64,000 bases of DNA from Nepenthes gracilis (Eukaryota > Streptophyta > Magnoliopsida > Caryophyllales > Nepenthaceae): contig BSYO01000016.1 of assembly GCA_033239525.1 (NCBI GenBank), positions 2,633,333 through 2,697,332 of the forward strand, written 5' to 3'. Of this stretch, positions 23,230 to 35,514 are shown one piece after another; the first letter of the stretch is position 1, and every line of letters starts with the position of its first letter. The notes under the pieces were generated by a model. The model saw nothing but the letters and a program-made list of their open reading frames with translations, did no database searches and had not been told where the DNA came from. The position numbers and the translations under genes are program-made.

Positions 23230-25780
23230 TCTTCCAATACCAATAGATCAAGAAGATTTCAAAATCTATTTAGCCTAACATTAATGTATTTGATTGTATA
23301 TCGATTGGAGTAAAGTTATCAGATAGATTACGATCAAATAGAACTCTCATTTCGACACAATTATTCATTTCAGGTTAGCCCTAAATGTCATGACTTATTT
23401 TATTGGGAAATATCAAAATATTTGTATCTTTGATGTGCCCTTTCCTCTTTGACAAGAATAAGACAGTTAAAACTGTTATAAATTTTCTATCTTAAAGAAT
23501 GTTTTTAATAACGACGTACCTTTTTATTGATCTGCATTTCAATTCCATTGTTTCTTTTTATTTTTTTTGGCTTATTGTCCTCGACTTTTAGATATTGTGG
23601 GTTAGGTTATAATCAACTCCTCGGACTCTCTTTTTGGATGTCTCAAAGCCTTACACATAATTTTTTGAAGGAATATACAGAAATACTTGCATATCAAAAA
23701 AAAAAAAAAGATATAATATATATTTATTTAACACCATTTAAAGTATATAAATGAGGAATTGAATTAGATCGGTGCTAGTAGTAAATAACATTAAATTGCT
23801 GTCACCTAAAGCTTTCATAAAAACAGAAGCAATAAATAATTGTCTTTTTTTTTCCTGCATACGTTATGTAAATTCTTTATCTAGAGAAAAAGGGAAAAAA
23901 AATTAAATATATTTTTCAGATATTATATAAGCAGCTTAAATAATGTCATATATTATTCATATATACATTCATATTATCATATCCATATAAAATAAATAAA
24001 TAAATAAATTTTAGAATGATCATATGAAATTACTGAATAAGCTAACAAGCCCTCCTATTATGTTGTTTTTATATTAAATCAAATGAAATTAACTTTGACA
24101 ATTTCAAATAAAATCTATTATTATATCAATTTTCTCAGTCATTTAATACTAGAATTTAGAATAAATTTCTACTGTTAATCTTATCTTCGTAGATCATAAT
24201 CAAATTTATAATTATAAATCTAATTATAACATTTTAAATTATTATTATTTGATGTGTTGATGATTTTGAGTGAATAAAAATTTATATCTTAGTCATTATA
24301 TAAAATTTATATGGTTGACAGTTGATTGCTAAATTTATTAATTAATATTAATATTTTAAACATTAATGTATTAAGTGGGTGTTTTAAAAATATATAATTT
24401 TATATGTTATATTCTTATAATTTTAGTTAAAATATTATAATATCTAAAAATCATTTAAACAGTATAATTTTATTATTTAATCGGTTAACCAATTAAATCG
24501 ATTTGGTCACGGTTTTAGTTTTTATCAAATCAATTTGCCCAATCCGAGTCAGATATAAAATTGATACTAATTTAAATCTCATCCCATTTTTTGTCTGTTA
24601 TTAGCGATGTTATAAATCATAAATAATATAAAAAGATATAAATTAAAAATAAATTTTTAAAAAATATTTTTATTAATTTTTTATTTTTATTGTTAATTAG
24701 ATTTGATTTTTATATTCTAAATTTGAGATTGATTTCACAAATTAATCTAGATGCTTTAACTTAATAAATTACTAATAATTCATAGGAATAAAAATAAATT
24801 GCACACTTAAATAGCCTTTTGATCCAACGGCTATGAAGGCACGTTTCGTGGTTGATTATGACACCGTCCAATAGGATTTTACGAAAAATTATGAAGGTTT
24901 GCTTTAGCGCCGTTTTAGTTGACAAAGATTTTTTAGATAAAAATAAAATAAATTCTTTTTATTTATTTAAATATTAGAAAAAAAAATTATATTTAAAAAA
25001 TATTTTTTTAATAATAATAATTTTCTTATTTAGTTGTCAAGAGAATGCAATATATATATATATATATGCCCTTGAAGCTCCAAATTTTTGTTTATTGTAT
25101 ACTTTTTTTACAATTTTATTTGTAAAATAAACACAGCAAAATTTTTATGCAAAATATAAATATGAATAATTATAAATGATGTGGGTTTTAAAAAAAATGG
25201 GACATACATTTAATTCATCCATTTTTAGTATAATTATTTCATATTTTTTAATTAATTTTACATTCATCTAATTTGATAAATTTAAAAGAATATATTTATA
25301 AAAATAAAAAAATATACATGAAGACATAAACTTCATTTTAAGATGTAAATAATGTATTCTATTTTATAAATATGTCACAATTATTTTGGTGTAGGGTAAC
25401 CAAAATTCCTTTTTTTCTTTTAAATGACACAATTAATATAAATATTAATTAATTTATTATTAGATTTTCTATAAAAAAAATATTTATATCTTTAATAAAT
25501 TAATGTAGCAACTATATTAAAGCTCTCAAAATCTAAAACCCTGGCCATCTTAGCCTCCACTTAATAATTAATTAGTTGGCTTATTTTGGTTCAAATTCTA
25601 ATATATTATTTTATTTTTAATATATTATTTGATCTTCCAATTCTTTGTTTCTTTTAATTTAATATTGTCATAAATTGCCAACAAAATAAGTGAGGAGAGA
25701 AAATAAGCACCGAAATGAGATAAATCATGTTTAATTGGATTGAATATGTTGGTGTTGAATTGATCAATTATGGCAGGAAT
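23230..25780. other. AT-rich intergenic DNA
   Basis: No gene, RNA gene or well-bounded element is seen. Short open frames (for example 23527-23754) lack coding character. A TA microsatellite is present near 25050. Confidence 0.4.
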
Positions 25781-26099
25781 AGTTATTGGAATAAAATAAT
25801 ATATGAATAGAATAAGATAATAATAATATTAAAAATTTTTATTTTCATATTTGGTTATTATAATAAAATAAATTAAAAATTAGTATTCTAATATTTGATA
25901 TTAATAATAGTATGAGAAGTAAGACATGAGTTTATATTAATAATTATTTTAACATTTGGTATGTAATAATAAATGAGAATAGCTATTTCTTACATATAAG
26001 AAATAACGTAGAAATAAAAAATATCTAAGAATATATTGTATTTTTATTTTTAAATTGGAGGAATAAATATTTTCATATCAAAAAGTAATTAAATAGTAG
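25780..26099. repeat. MITE-like AT-rich sequence, target of the Tat element
   Basis: The text contains GGAATAAAATAATAT, TATTTGGTTATTATAATAAA, AATAGCTATTTC and GGAATAAATATT. It continues beyond the Tat element (40577-40650) with AATAAATATTTTATTTAG and ending TTTTCACTAACCAAACATA. Together they resemble a Tourist/PIF-type or similar AT-rich MITE with a GTTTGGTTA-like terminus that was split by the Tat insertion. The family is an inference; the split itself is supported by the 5-bp duplication. Confidence 0.4.
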
Positions 26100-26915
26100 T
26101 GATGGGTACCGGTACCAAAGACCCATTGGGGAAACCCATTTCCAAGTGATCGGACCCTGACACCAAAGAGATTCAACAGGCCCAAAAGGCTAAAGAGACC
26201 TAGGCGTTGGGACCGGCCCAAACGGCGTAATGGGTTCTGAGACCACTCGAGCCCATGGACCAGAGGAAGGATGCGGACATCACTCAACCTGTAAAGACGG
26301 CACGCTGTGAGATTTGGTGACTAAACCGATCAAAATGTTAGAGTAATGATGACCTACAGCACACGCCCAGTCATTCCTGATGGGACGTCACAGGAAATCG
26401 TTCAGCGTGCACACCACACCCTTGGCACAGAGGACTGGATTGGAGGAGTTGGCGGCCGACTTTTTGCACACGCCAACCCCACGTAGACAACTCTTAACAG
26501 ACATTTCTAAACACTATAAATACATTAACTATACACTCAACAAAAGATTCTGATTCTTCTTCTGATTCCAGCATTCCCTCTACCCCAACTACCATAGAGA
26601 GAGAAAAAGAAAGAAAGAAAGAAGCTTCGAGCACGTTTTGCAATCTCATTGTAATCTCTAACGGCATAGTGAAGCTTATTCTCGGACCAAAATCTCATGA
26701 TTTTTTTTTCTCATTTACGGGAAGGTTTTCCACATAAAATTCTAAGATATCACCTTCTTCTCCTCTTCTATCACACCTCCTAGATCACACCACCAAGTCA
26801 AAAAAGATAACCAGATCTCTCATGTATTGCACGGGTTCCGTCCGAATGTATCCAAAGGCTCCGAATGGTCATTTGAATCTTTACCTGCACGTGGCTGGAA
26901 TCCGCGGATGCAACA
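26100..26915 (+). repeat. 5' LTR of the Tat-like element
   Basis: It starts TGATGGGTACCGGTACC and ends GCGGATGCAACA, matching the 3' LTR from end to end. A TATA box is at 26514-26522. The region downstream is pyrimidine/purine-biased (CTTCTTCTGATTCC, then GAGAGAGAAAAAG), as expected for a transcribed R-U5 part. Short open frames on either strand are shared by both LTRs and are not genes. Confidence 0.92.
26514..26522 (+). promoter_or_regulatory. TATA box of the 5' LTR
   Basis: CTATAAATA, conserved exactly at the same place in the 3' LTR (40194-40202). It is the probable core promoter for the retrotransposon transcript. Confidence 0.65.
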
Positions 26916-26916
26916 T

Positions 26917-26930
26917 TGGCACCGTCTATG
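26917..26930 (+). other. Primer-binding site of the Tat-like element
   Basis: Immediately after the LTR and one T the sequence reads TGGCACCGTCTATG. This resembles the TGGCGCCGT... primer sites used by many plant gypsy elements, with one change in the core. I am not sure which tRNA it matches; it is not the initiator-Met type. Confidence 0.55.
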
Positions 26931-27010
26931 AAAAGCGACTGAAAGTCAGCTTTTCATATTTTTTACAAAACGTCCGAAAACGCTCCGACAACCTCACTCA
27001 GAAGTCCAGC

Positions 27011-28520
27011 ATGGTAAACACCAGGGCACAAGCGAGTGCGCAGGTCAAGAAAGAGGCCACGTGCGACAACGGCCCCGCTCCCTGCATCAGGATAGAAGAC
27101 TATCCTGACCCGGTCGTTCGGACTCTAACTACCAGAATGGACGATAAGTCCAAAGCCTTCCTAACCCTCCGCTCTAAGATGGACAAGCGGATGAAAAAGC
27201 GCCTTCCAAGGCCTCCTAGATAGTGACGTCCCAAAATAGGGGCAAGGGGGAGGAGCACCCAAACAAGCGAGCCAACCAACGCGAAGTCTCAAGAACCCAA
27301 GTTGCTTCAAGTAGCAAGGCCCCTCATAGACTTGAGGGCCACTTAGGTCCTCGGGTCCAAGAGGAAAGTCTTGAGAGGTGCAACTCATGTTCCGTCTGTA
27401 ATAATCAAGAATGCGCCGTCCAGGAGGCAGCTGTGCAGAATGATGCCCCTCCTAGGATCAGGGGAGTCTTCGAGCGGTAGACGGTCCAGAACCTTTTGAG
27501 TTGAGAAATTATCTCAATGAAAAGAAGGTGGCAACTCCACCCCACATGGAGGAGGGGCTGGAGAAGGTCTGGAACTACATCTTTGGCGAGAACAATGGAG
27601 GGGGAGCTAATGTGCTCCAATCCCCGTTCATAGCGAAAATTAGAACGAGGATGCTCCTACAAATGTTCAAAATGCCGAATCTCGACGTCTACAATGGAAG
27701 TGTTGACCTGATGGACCACTTAAACCACTTCCGCGAGCATTTGAGTCTCCAGGGGTTGGACGAAATGACCATGTGTCGGTACTTCCCCCTGACACTAAAG
27801 GGGGACGCGAGTGTAGTTCTACAGATTGCCAACGGACTCCATTCACACCTTCAGCAAGCTCGCAGCGGTTTTTCTCTCGCAGTTCACCTTCAGCTGGAGG
27901 GTGGAAAAGCAGTCCTAGTACCTCACCCGGGTGAAATAGGGTGCCAGGGAAAGTTTGAGGGGATTCCTGGCCCAATTCATAGCTGAAGCCATGTAGATCC
28001 CAAAGTTAACCGATGGGGTAAAATTGAATGCTTTCCTATCTGGCCTTGGAGGAAGCGCATTTTTCAAGTACCTCATCCATAAGAGTCCCCAAACGTTCGT
28101 GGAGGCCGAAATTGTGGTGAGAGCGTACATCGCGGTCGAAGAAGTCAACGATGCGAAGTGTCCAGAGAAAGATGAGAACTTCTACTCAAGGATAGTGGAA
28201 GGGAAGAGAAAGGGCGGGAACCATACAAGTCCCCAAGCAAAAAAGAAGTAGCACAAGTCCGAGCAGGTCGTTCGGAGGAAGTCCAAACTTGTGCACCTCA
28301 CTCTTCTGAACGACACCCGTACGAATGTGCTGATGTAGATCTAGGAGGAGAAATTTTTAAGTGGCCCAAGCCGTTGAAGAACCCAGGAGGTGGCGATCAG
28401 ACTAAGTATCACCACTGTCATCATAGTGGGGGCCATAGTACCGAGAACTGTTGGACGCTGTAGAGGAAGATTGAGGAACTAATAAGGAGGGGTCACCTCA
28501 ACCACTTCCTGTAAAGATCC
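27011..28520 (+). pseudogene. gag: gag of the Tat-like element, broken
   Basis: The frame starts at ATG 27011 (MVNTRAQ) and is interrupted at 27221 and again before 27501. The capsid domain lies at 27501-27986, with the family-like stretches FKMPNLDVYNGSVDLMDHLN and LTLKGDASVVLQIA. A frameshift near 27860 then moves the reading frame, and a later piece (28024-28251, LSGLGGSAFFKYLI) is the C-terminal capsid region. A degenerate zinc knuckle sits at 28410-28451 (HHCHHSGGHSTENC), followed by the typical IEELIRRGHLNHF. Gag would package the element RNA in cytoplasmic particles. With at least four interruptions it cannot make a full protein. Confidence 0.85.
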
Positions 28521-28574
28521 AGACAAGCTTACGGAATAGCAGGTGATATTGAGGCCAACCAGCCTAGAAACCAA

Positions 28575-29209
28575 GTGGCAGCTGTGATTGTGAACATGAT
28601 ATCAACTTGCCCGACCAGAGAAGACGCTCGAGAGATCATCGAGGCCGAAGAAGCCGAGGACGGGACCAGGGACGAAGTTAGTAGTTTTAGTGACGAGGAC
28701 ATGGCTCATGTAACTTCCCCATGCACAAATCCCCTGATTGTAACTACACTCATTTCAAATAGAACAAATGACTACCAGATGAAAGGAGTTTTTATTGATA
28801 ATGGAAGTTTCAAAATTTACTTTACCTCGATGCCTATTTTAAATTAGAACTTAAGAGAAGTCAAATGAGAGCACTAGAGGGACCACTCTACGGACTGGAC
28901 AATGAGCCAGTACCTGTCTAGGGTGTCATCCAGTTAGAGGTTACGATGGGAACGTATCCAAGGACTATGTCCAAGATCCTCACCTTTCTGGTCATGGACC
29001 TTCCCTCAGTCTACAACGTGATACTTGTACCTCTCTGCTTGGCCACCTTTGGCATTGTTACTTCCATCCCGCATCTAAAAATAAAATTTTTGACTCTATT
29101 TGGCATTGGGAGGTCCTCGGAGATCGGGCAATCGGACGGACGTACTATTTATCCTAGGTCATGTAGATGCCCCTTCCACAACCCATCGAGGATCTTGACC
29201 TCGGGATGA
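28575..29209 (+). pseudogene. pol (PR): Aspartic protease region, broken
   Basis: The first half (28575-28847) contains the acidic FSDEDMAHV segment and the active-site region VFIDNGSFKIYF. The expected catalytic motif is D-T/N-G-S-S, so the core DNGS is kept but the next Ser is Phe. A stop follows at 28845. The second half (28946-29209) has the typical VYNVILVPLCLATFGIVTS and LKIKFLT stretches before the frame is lost. The protease would cut the polyprotein. Confidence in the domain is high from the neighbouring gag and RT. Confidence 0.75.
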
Positions 29210-29379
29210 GGCCACGCTGCAACAGGCACAGTTCGGAGAACCAACTGTTCGAGTCCTGCTATATCCCAAGAATCCAGAGAAATATGTCAAGATAAGAAGC
29301 TCACTGTCAGAGACAGTCCGAGACAAACTCACCAGCTTCTTGCGGGAGAACTCAAACGTTTTTACCTAGACGCCAGGTG

Positions 29380-30520
29380 ACATGTCAAGAATCTCTACTG
29401 AAACAATGGTCCACAAGCTGGGTATAGATCCTCGTCACAAACCCGTCAGGCAAAAGCGCAAGAACTACTCTGCAAAAAACCTGGTGGCCATACGCAAAGA
29501 GGTGAAGAAGTTCCTAGATGCTGGGTTCACCTGAGAGGTGCAGTACCCGTAATGACTGGCCAACATGGTCATGGTAAAAAAGAACAACGGAAAGTGGAGG
29601 ATGTGCTTGGATTTCATGAACCTCAATAAAGCATGCCCCAAGGACAGTTTTCCTCTCCCCAAAATTGATCAACTTGTAGACTCAACATCCAGCCACGAAC
29701 TCTTAAATTTCATGGATGCATACTCAGGCTACAACTAGATAAAGATGAGTCCTGAAGACGAAGAACATTCATAACAGACCAATGGACGTAATGTTACAAA
29801 GTAATGCCCTTTGGCCCCAAGAATGCGGGTGCGATTTACCAGCGACTCGTAAATAAGATTTCGAGGACCGGATAGGCTGAAATGTGGATGTCTATGTAGA
29901 TTATATACTTGTCTAAAGTAGGATAAGCGACCACCATGTCTAGGACCTGGTCGAGACTTTCAACGTGCGCAGAACTCACCAGATGAAGCTCAACCCAAGC
30001 AAGTGTACGTTTGGAGTAGCATCGGAAAAGTTCCTGGTCTATATCGTTTCATATCGGGGGATTGAGACTAATTCAGAAAATATCAAGGCCATCCTTGATA
30101 TGCGGTCCCCGCGAACAATAAAGGAAGTCCAGAAATTGACTAAACGGGTAGCAGCCCTTTTTTGTTTTCTGGCCAAATCGGCCGAAAAACACTTGCCATT
30201 CTTCAAGGCCTTAAGAGGAACGAAGACCCACGGCTTTTGATGGAATAACAACTGCGATGAGGCATTCCGAGGACTCAAAGACTACCTGTTAAGTACGCCT
30301 CTCTTAGCTTCTTCCCAACCAGGCGAGGAGTTGTACCTATATCTGGCAATGTCCGACACGGCCTTGAGCTCGGTGTTGGTATGGCGGCAGCATGATAGAC
30401 AGCAGCCCATCTATTATGTAAGCAAGACCCTATCAGATGTGGAAATTAGGTACCCGCATATGAAGAAGATTGCTCTGGCGTTGATATATTCTACACAAAA
30501 GTTTAGACCATATTTCTAGG
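29380..30520 (+). pseudogene. pol (RT): Reverse transcriptase and connected RNase H region, broken
   Basis: Recognisable blocks in order are: HKLGIDPRHKPVRQKRK, KNNGKWRMCLDFMNLNKACP with FPLPKIDQLVD, FMDAYSGYN (next codon a stop), and, after a frameshift, YKVMPFGPKNAGAIYQRL. The active-site box reads VYVDYILV where YVDD is expected; the second catalytic Asp is replaced by Tyr. The thumb/connection follows at 29965-30240 (LNPSKCTFGVASEKFL). The RT-linked RNase H-like part is at 30331-30519 (DTALSSVLVW, QPIYYVSKTL). This enzyme copies the element RNA into DNA. Stops, shifts and the lost Asp make it dead. Confidence 0.9.
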
Positions 30521-30611
30521 CGCATAAAGCGGTGTCCTGACTTACCAGCCACTGAGGGCCATCTCGCAGAAGCCTGAGGTATCATGACGACTAGTCAAGT
30601 GGGTCATTGAG

Positions 30612-31150
30612 TTGGGTGAGTTCGATATTGAATTCCATCCGAGGCCAGCCTTGAAAGGTCAAGCCCTCGCGGACTTCGTTGTTGAGACGATGATGATGCC
30701 AACCCTAGATGACCCAAACCCGCCCGGTGCAGATGAGCTAAACGAAGCAACAATATGGATACTGCACGTGGATGGCTCCTCAATGAAGGACGATTGTGGA
30801 GCTAGCGTTGTGCTTCAAACGTCCGAGGGGTCAGAGATAAAGTATTCAATGACCCTGAGGTTCTCGACCACAAACAATGCTGCGAAGTATGAAGCCTTGC
30901 TAGCATAACTCTGATTAGCTAAGGAATGTTAGGCCAAAAATCTAATTGTCTACTGCGACTCCGAATTAGTCCTCAACTAGGTCCGCGGACACTTCAAGGT
31001 TAACAGCCCACAACTCTCGAGGTATCTCTCGAAGGTCAAGGAGACAACCGTGGATTTCAAGAAAGTTGAATTTGTCCGCATCCCAAGGGAGGATAACGGG
31101 AAGGCCGATGCATTGGCAAGAGCTGCAGCTTTTGGGGACCCAGAGTAGTA
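30612..31150 (+). pseudogene. pol (aRH): Additional archaeal-type RNase H domain, broken
   Basis: The translation shows the four acidic landmarks of RNase H: LHVDGSS (Asp), NNAAKYEALLA (Glu), YCDSELV (Asp) and IPREDNGKADALARAA (Asp). Two stops at about 30908-30915 and one at 30981 interrupt it. A second RNase H domain between RT and integrase is typical of the Tat lineage and is one reason for the lineage call. Confidence 0.8.
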
Positions 31151-31284
31151 TGCTCGAGCATCGAAGACCCAGAACAGAAAGTGATGTAAGTGTCGAGCAG
31201 CAGCACTTGGATGACCCCCTATTTGAGGTATCTGTCCGAGGGGACATTACCTGAGGATGCGGACGCAGCCAAAAGAGTAAAAAA

Positions 31285-32441
31285 GACAACAGGTTGGTAC
31301 ACTGTTATGGGCGGCCAATTGTACCGGTGAGGGTTCTCGACCCCTTACCTGAAGTGTCTAACTCCCGAGGAGGCAGAATATACCCTCCAAGAAGTGCACA
31401 TCAGAATCTGCGGATCTCACATCGGGGGAAAGAATATAGCCTTCAAGCTCATGAGGTAAGGATACTGCTGGCCAACCATGAAGTATGACGCCATGGGTTT
31501 TGTTTGCAAATGCGAAAATTGCCAGATCCACGGAATGTGAGTCACCGAACCCACACTGAGCTCTGAGCGCTGTAATCCCCATGGCCCTTCGCCCAATGGG
31601 GGCTTGACATTCTCGGACCACTCCCAATAGCGACCGGACAAAGAAAGTTCTTAATCGTCAGGATTGACTACTTCACCAAATGGGTCAAGGTAATACCCCT
31701 CGCCAAGATAACGGAACAGAATGCCACTGAGTTTGTCGGCAAAATATCGTATGCAGGTTCGAGATTCTCGAATGTATCGTGACTGACAATAAGACATAGT
31801 TCACTGGGAAGTAGTTTACCAAGTATTACACCAGCCTAAGGATCAACTTGGTCCACAAGTCCGTCGCGTATCCATAGAGCAACGGGCAAGTAGAGGTCAC
31901 GAATTACACAATCTAGCATGGACTCAAAACGAAGCTAGAACACTCCGGGGGCTCATGGGTGCATGAGCTGCCATCCGTTCTCTGGTCGTATTGAACGACC
32001 CCAAGGGAACCCACGAGAGAAATGCCCTTCAACCTATACTATGGGGTAGAAGCGGTCATTCTAGTGGAGGTTGGGCTTCCAAATCTCCGGGCAGAATGTT
32101 TCAATCCAAGCGACAACAGTGAAAGGCTTTGGAAAAACCTTGACATGCTCGAAGAAGTCCGACACCAAGCGAGGTTAAGGACAGCGGTATACCAGCAACA
32201 GGTGGCCCGCTATTATAAGAAGAAGGTGAAGGCACGGCAATTTGAGGTAGGGGACTTGGTGCTAAGGAGCATAGAAGTCACGGAAAAAAATACCGGCCGA
32301 AATAAACTCTCCCAAAATTGGAAAAGGTCGTTCTTGATCTCTACTATTCTTCGAAACGGGGCTTATAAGTTGCGCATCCAAGAAAGTAGATTGGTCCCGC
32401 GGATATGGAATGTCGTACACCTCAGAAAATACTATCAATGA
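31285..32441 (+). pseudogene. pol (INT): Integrase, broken
   Basis: The N-terminal zinc-binding HHCC module is visible (H and H in VHIRICGSHIGGK, C and C in CKCENCQIHG). The catalytic core follows with pieces DYFTKWVKVIPLAK, IVTDNKT (Asp; expected DNGTQF) and SNGQVEVTN (Glu), each separated by stops or shifts. The C-terminal part, 32022-32441, is a continuous 139-codon frame with MPFNLYYGVEAVIL, a basic helical region and VGDLVLRSIE, ending at TGA. No chromodomain is seen. Integrase would insert the DNA copy; this one has at least six interruptions. Confidence 0.88.
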
Positions 32442-32578
32442 ACGTACAGATGATCAGGTAAGGCAAAATGCATCATTTGATATGCTCGAAACACGTTTCG
32501 TTAACATAAATTGCCTATCTTTTATTCCTTGTCTTGCATATCATTGAATGTTGCATATCATCCAATTGATTCACTAGA
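32442..32578. other. Start of the 3' non-coding region of the Tat-like element
   Basis: Short non-coding spacer after the integrase stop. It is continuous with 35477 onward once the nested 2.9-kb LTR and one copy of its target duplication are removed. Confidence 0.7.
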
Positions 32579-32583
32579 CCTAG

Positions 32584-33831
32584 TGTAACACCCCAATAGT
32601 TTGACCTAAATTATATAGTAATTGATTTAATATAGTAATAAATAATACGATATATTGATATTCATAAATATTATAAATAATAATAGATATTAAATAATTA
32701 ATAATAAATTATTATATAAATATATATATTAAAAATATATTTATAATAACATATATAATATAATAATATAAATAATAATTATAATTTATATAAATAATAA
32801 TAATAATAAGGAAAGGGAAAGGAAGAAAAGGAGGAGAAGAAGGAGGAAGAAGAGAGAAAGGAGAAGAAGAGAGAAATGAGGAACAGCGCGTGAGAGTTGT
32901 GGCAAGGATGACGGAATGAGTTGATATTCTAAATGATCTCCATTTCATTATTTAAGGAGAGGGTGGGGGAGGAAGTCGAGAGAGAAAACTCTAACCGTGC
33001 AGCTGTCGCCTTTATTACTCGTCGTTGCCACTGCTACTCGCCATCATGAATCCAAGTCGAAGTCGCTGTTGTTAATTGGTGTCGTCGTCGTCGTTGGTTG
33101 GTGTCGCTACCATCCTTGCTAAAAGAAGACCACAAAATGAGGCAAGTTGACTTGAGTTTCATTCGTAATCTTTCTATTTTGCAATGCTCCAATTCTTGCA
33201 AGTAAAATTACTAATTTCAGCAAATAAATTCTTCCATTTTCATTGTTGATAATTATATTTTGTTGCATACTCTGATTTTGTAGAAATCGGATTGTATCCT
33301 TGATTTTGGAGTGGAAAATGGAAAAATAGAGCAACGGCTCGACCTAGTGGATGACCCAAAATTTTGAGGAATTAACGTTAAATTTGGAGATAAAATCTTG
33401 TGGGTTAACAAATTGGAATCGTTGTTTGTCAATTTAGGAGATCAAAAATTTGGATTCATTTCAATTTGGGTGAAATCGAATACAGTTGGTGAACCGAGTC
33501 ATATGCTCTATTTAGGTTATCATCTTCAAACACGAAGAGCGGTGCTTAAGCAAGCTGATTGTTGTTGAAATGGCGCATATATTTTGTCCTATATGTGAGC
33601 AAAAGATGGTGTGCATACATGTATGTGCATACATATACATAAATACATCCATGGTATGCCGTGTGTGATTATGTATATATGTGTGTATTTGTGTGAGTAT
33701 GTGTGTGCATATATATATATATATACATGACAGTGCTATGAGTGTGTGTACACTGTGCGTGTGTGTACAGCTGTGTGGAGTGTGTGAGAGTTGTTTGTGC
33801 TAGCAGTAGTGGTGCCTTGTGGATGTAGGTA

Positions 33832-33866
<35 letters not shown>

Positions 33867-35471
33867 GCAGGGTTTATGGTATATATGGGCACAAAGGGAT
33901 GACATATATAAGTCTGGTGTATAGTTTGATTGCCGGTAAAAGAATTTTAATGCATAAGTATTGAATGTTTACAAATATGGGTATAAATATATTACAGTTT
34001 AGGTTAGATGAATGAGAAAATGTGAATATTTGAATAATATTTGATGATTGTCGATCTCTCTCAGGACATCAGAATAAAAAGGGATTTTGTAGCCTTAGAA
34101 ATAATGTTGGGATACCGAATGAGTTATAAAGGATTTAATAAAATATTAAGGCATTCGACCGAATATTCAAATTATCCTTTGTACTGTTACTTTTCTTCCG
34201 ATAATGGTATTATTTGCGTTATCTTTGAATTGTGTGTGTATGGTTTTTATCAGCACCAAACGACAATTCTTTTATTGAAATTGTAAAGCCTTCTTTGTGT
34301 TATACTTAATTGCGTGAGTAGTTAAATTAGTGGCTTTCTACGGTCAAGGTTAAGGAGAGAGTATGAAAATACTAAGGTATCTAGTCGAATGGGAGGCTAC
34401 GGTATCTTAGCGTAGTCTACACTTATCCGATACTAATTTCCGTATTATTGTGATAATGAGGTATATTGTTGATTGTCGAGGGATACTTATAACCATATGA
34501 CCACTGTAGGAGATGATATCAGGGATAACATTTGACAATGTGTATCATGCATGGTATCAGCATGCTTACGGGTATAGCCTCTATGAGGATTGTAGGGGTA
34601 GTGGGATACCATGGATAACGTTGTTACACTTACCTAACTGTCGAGGACGTAAATACGCGACCTTTGGTTCACGGTGATAGAATAAGGTTCAATGAGATTC
34701 ATTGTGATAATCGTTATTATTCATACCTCATCAGTTTGGAATTCGGTTGAATCTACGTGTTATATTCTGTAGAATCCATGTGTCAAATTTTATTATATTC
34801 AGATTCAGTAGAATCCATGTTATTTTTTTATATTCAATTTTCAGGTCGTTCACGCTGATATTCGGACAAGGAGATCCCTTTTATTTTTTGTGAGATCGGA
34901 TTCTAAGAGATCTTGCCTCTTATTGGTAAAGTGTTATAATCTTTGTTATATCGGTATTTGGAGTGACCTGTCTTTCCTATATCTTTGAATTGTAGATACA
35001 ATGAAATATGTTTTTTTTTTAATATATTAATTTATTAGATATTATATTATTATTCGTAATTCTTGTTATATCTTGTATATATTGTATATCTATTATCATT
35101 TTCTGTTTGTTTTGGATTCATAACACTTGTTCGGTATTTGACTCACTCTTACTATTTTTCTTTCTTCCAGAGTAGTAGGGTAGACGATGATGATTCTAGA
35201 GTTAAATAAAGAGCTTTGGCGAGAGAGATAGAGGCTCGTGAGAAGAAACTATAGAGTCAGTTTCATTGATCGAGGTTTATTTGGATATGTTATTGGTATC
35301 TCATTCTCAAGATAATAATTTTGTGTACATTTCATTATCTCGAAGGAATTTATTATAGAAAATATAATTATTTATTGAATTTCATGATATATTTATGAGG
35401 ATTATTGAAATTTTGAGTTTTCTCGTGATTGGTCTGAATTGGATCAAATGACTTGAGTTTGGGTCGTTACA
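32584..35471 (+). mobile_element. Nested solo LTR, 2888 bp, with exact 5-bp target duplication
   Basis: It begins TGTAACACCCC and ends GGGTCGTTACA, and is flanked by CCTAG on both sides (32579-32583 and 35472-35476), inside the Tat element 3' region. Such ends and length fit a large Ty3/gypsy chromovirus (Tekay/Del-type) LTR, since no internal gag-pol is attached. A TATA-like TATTTAAGG at about 32950 is followed by a purine-rich leader, as in the other LTRs of this window. Positions 33690-33870 contain TG/TA microsatellites that create spurious open frames. Orientation is inferred from the promoter-like part. It is younger than the Tat insertion. Confidence 0.82.
33690..33866. repeat. TG/TA microsatellite tract within the nested LTR
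   Basis: Alternating GTGTGT and TATATA runs, longest at about 33832-33866. The minus-strand open frame across it encodes only His/Thr/Tyr/Ile repeats and is an artefact. Confidence 0.85.
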
Positions 35472-35514
35472 CCTAGGCTGCCCCTAAGTCAAGTAAAAGC
35501 AACCTTTTCACTTG

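Noticed and set aside
33669..33905. Open frame of 78 codons on the minus strand
   Set aside because: It is a translation of TG/TA microsatellites inside an LTR; the peptide is only His/Thr/Tyr/Ile repeats.
32584..35471. Interpretation as a DNA transposon because of the TGTAAC...GTTACA inverted ends
   Set aside because: The inverted similarity is only about 11 bp and imperfect, the duplication is 5 bp, and the ends and promoter-leader layout match gypsy LTRs; an LTR explains more.
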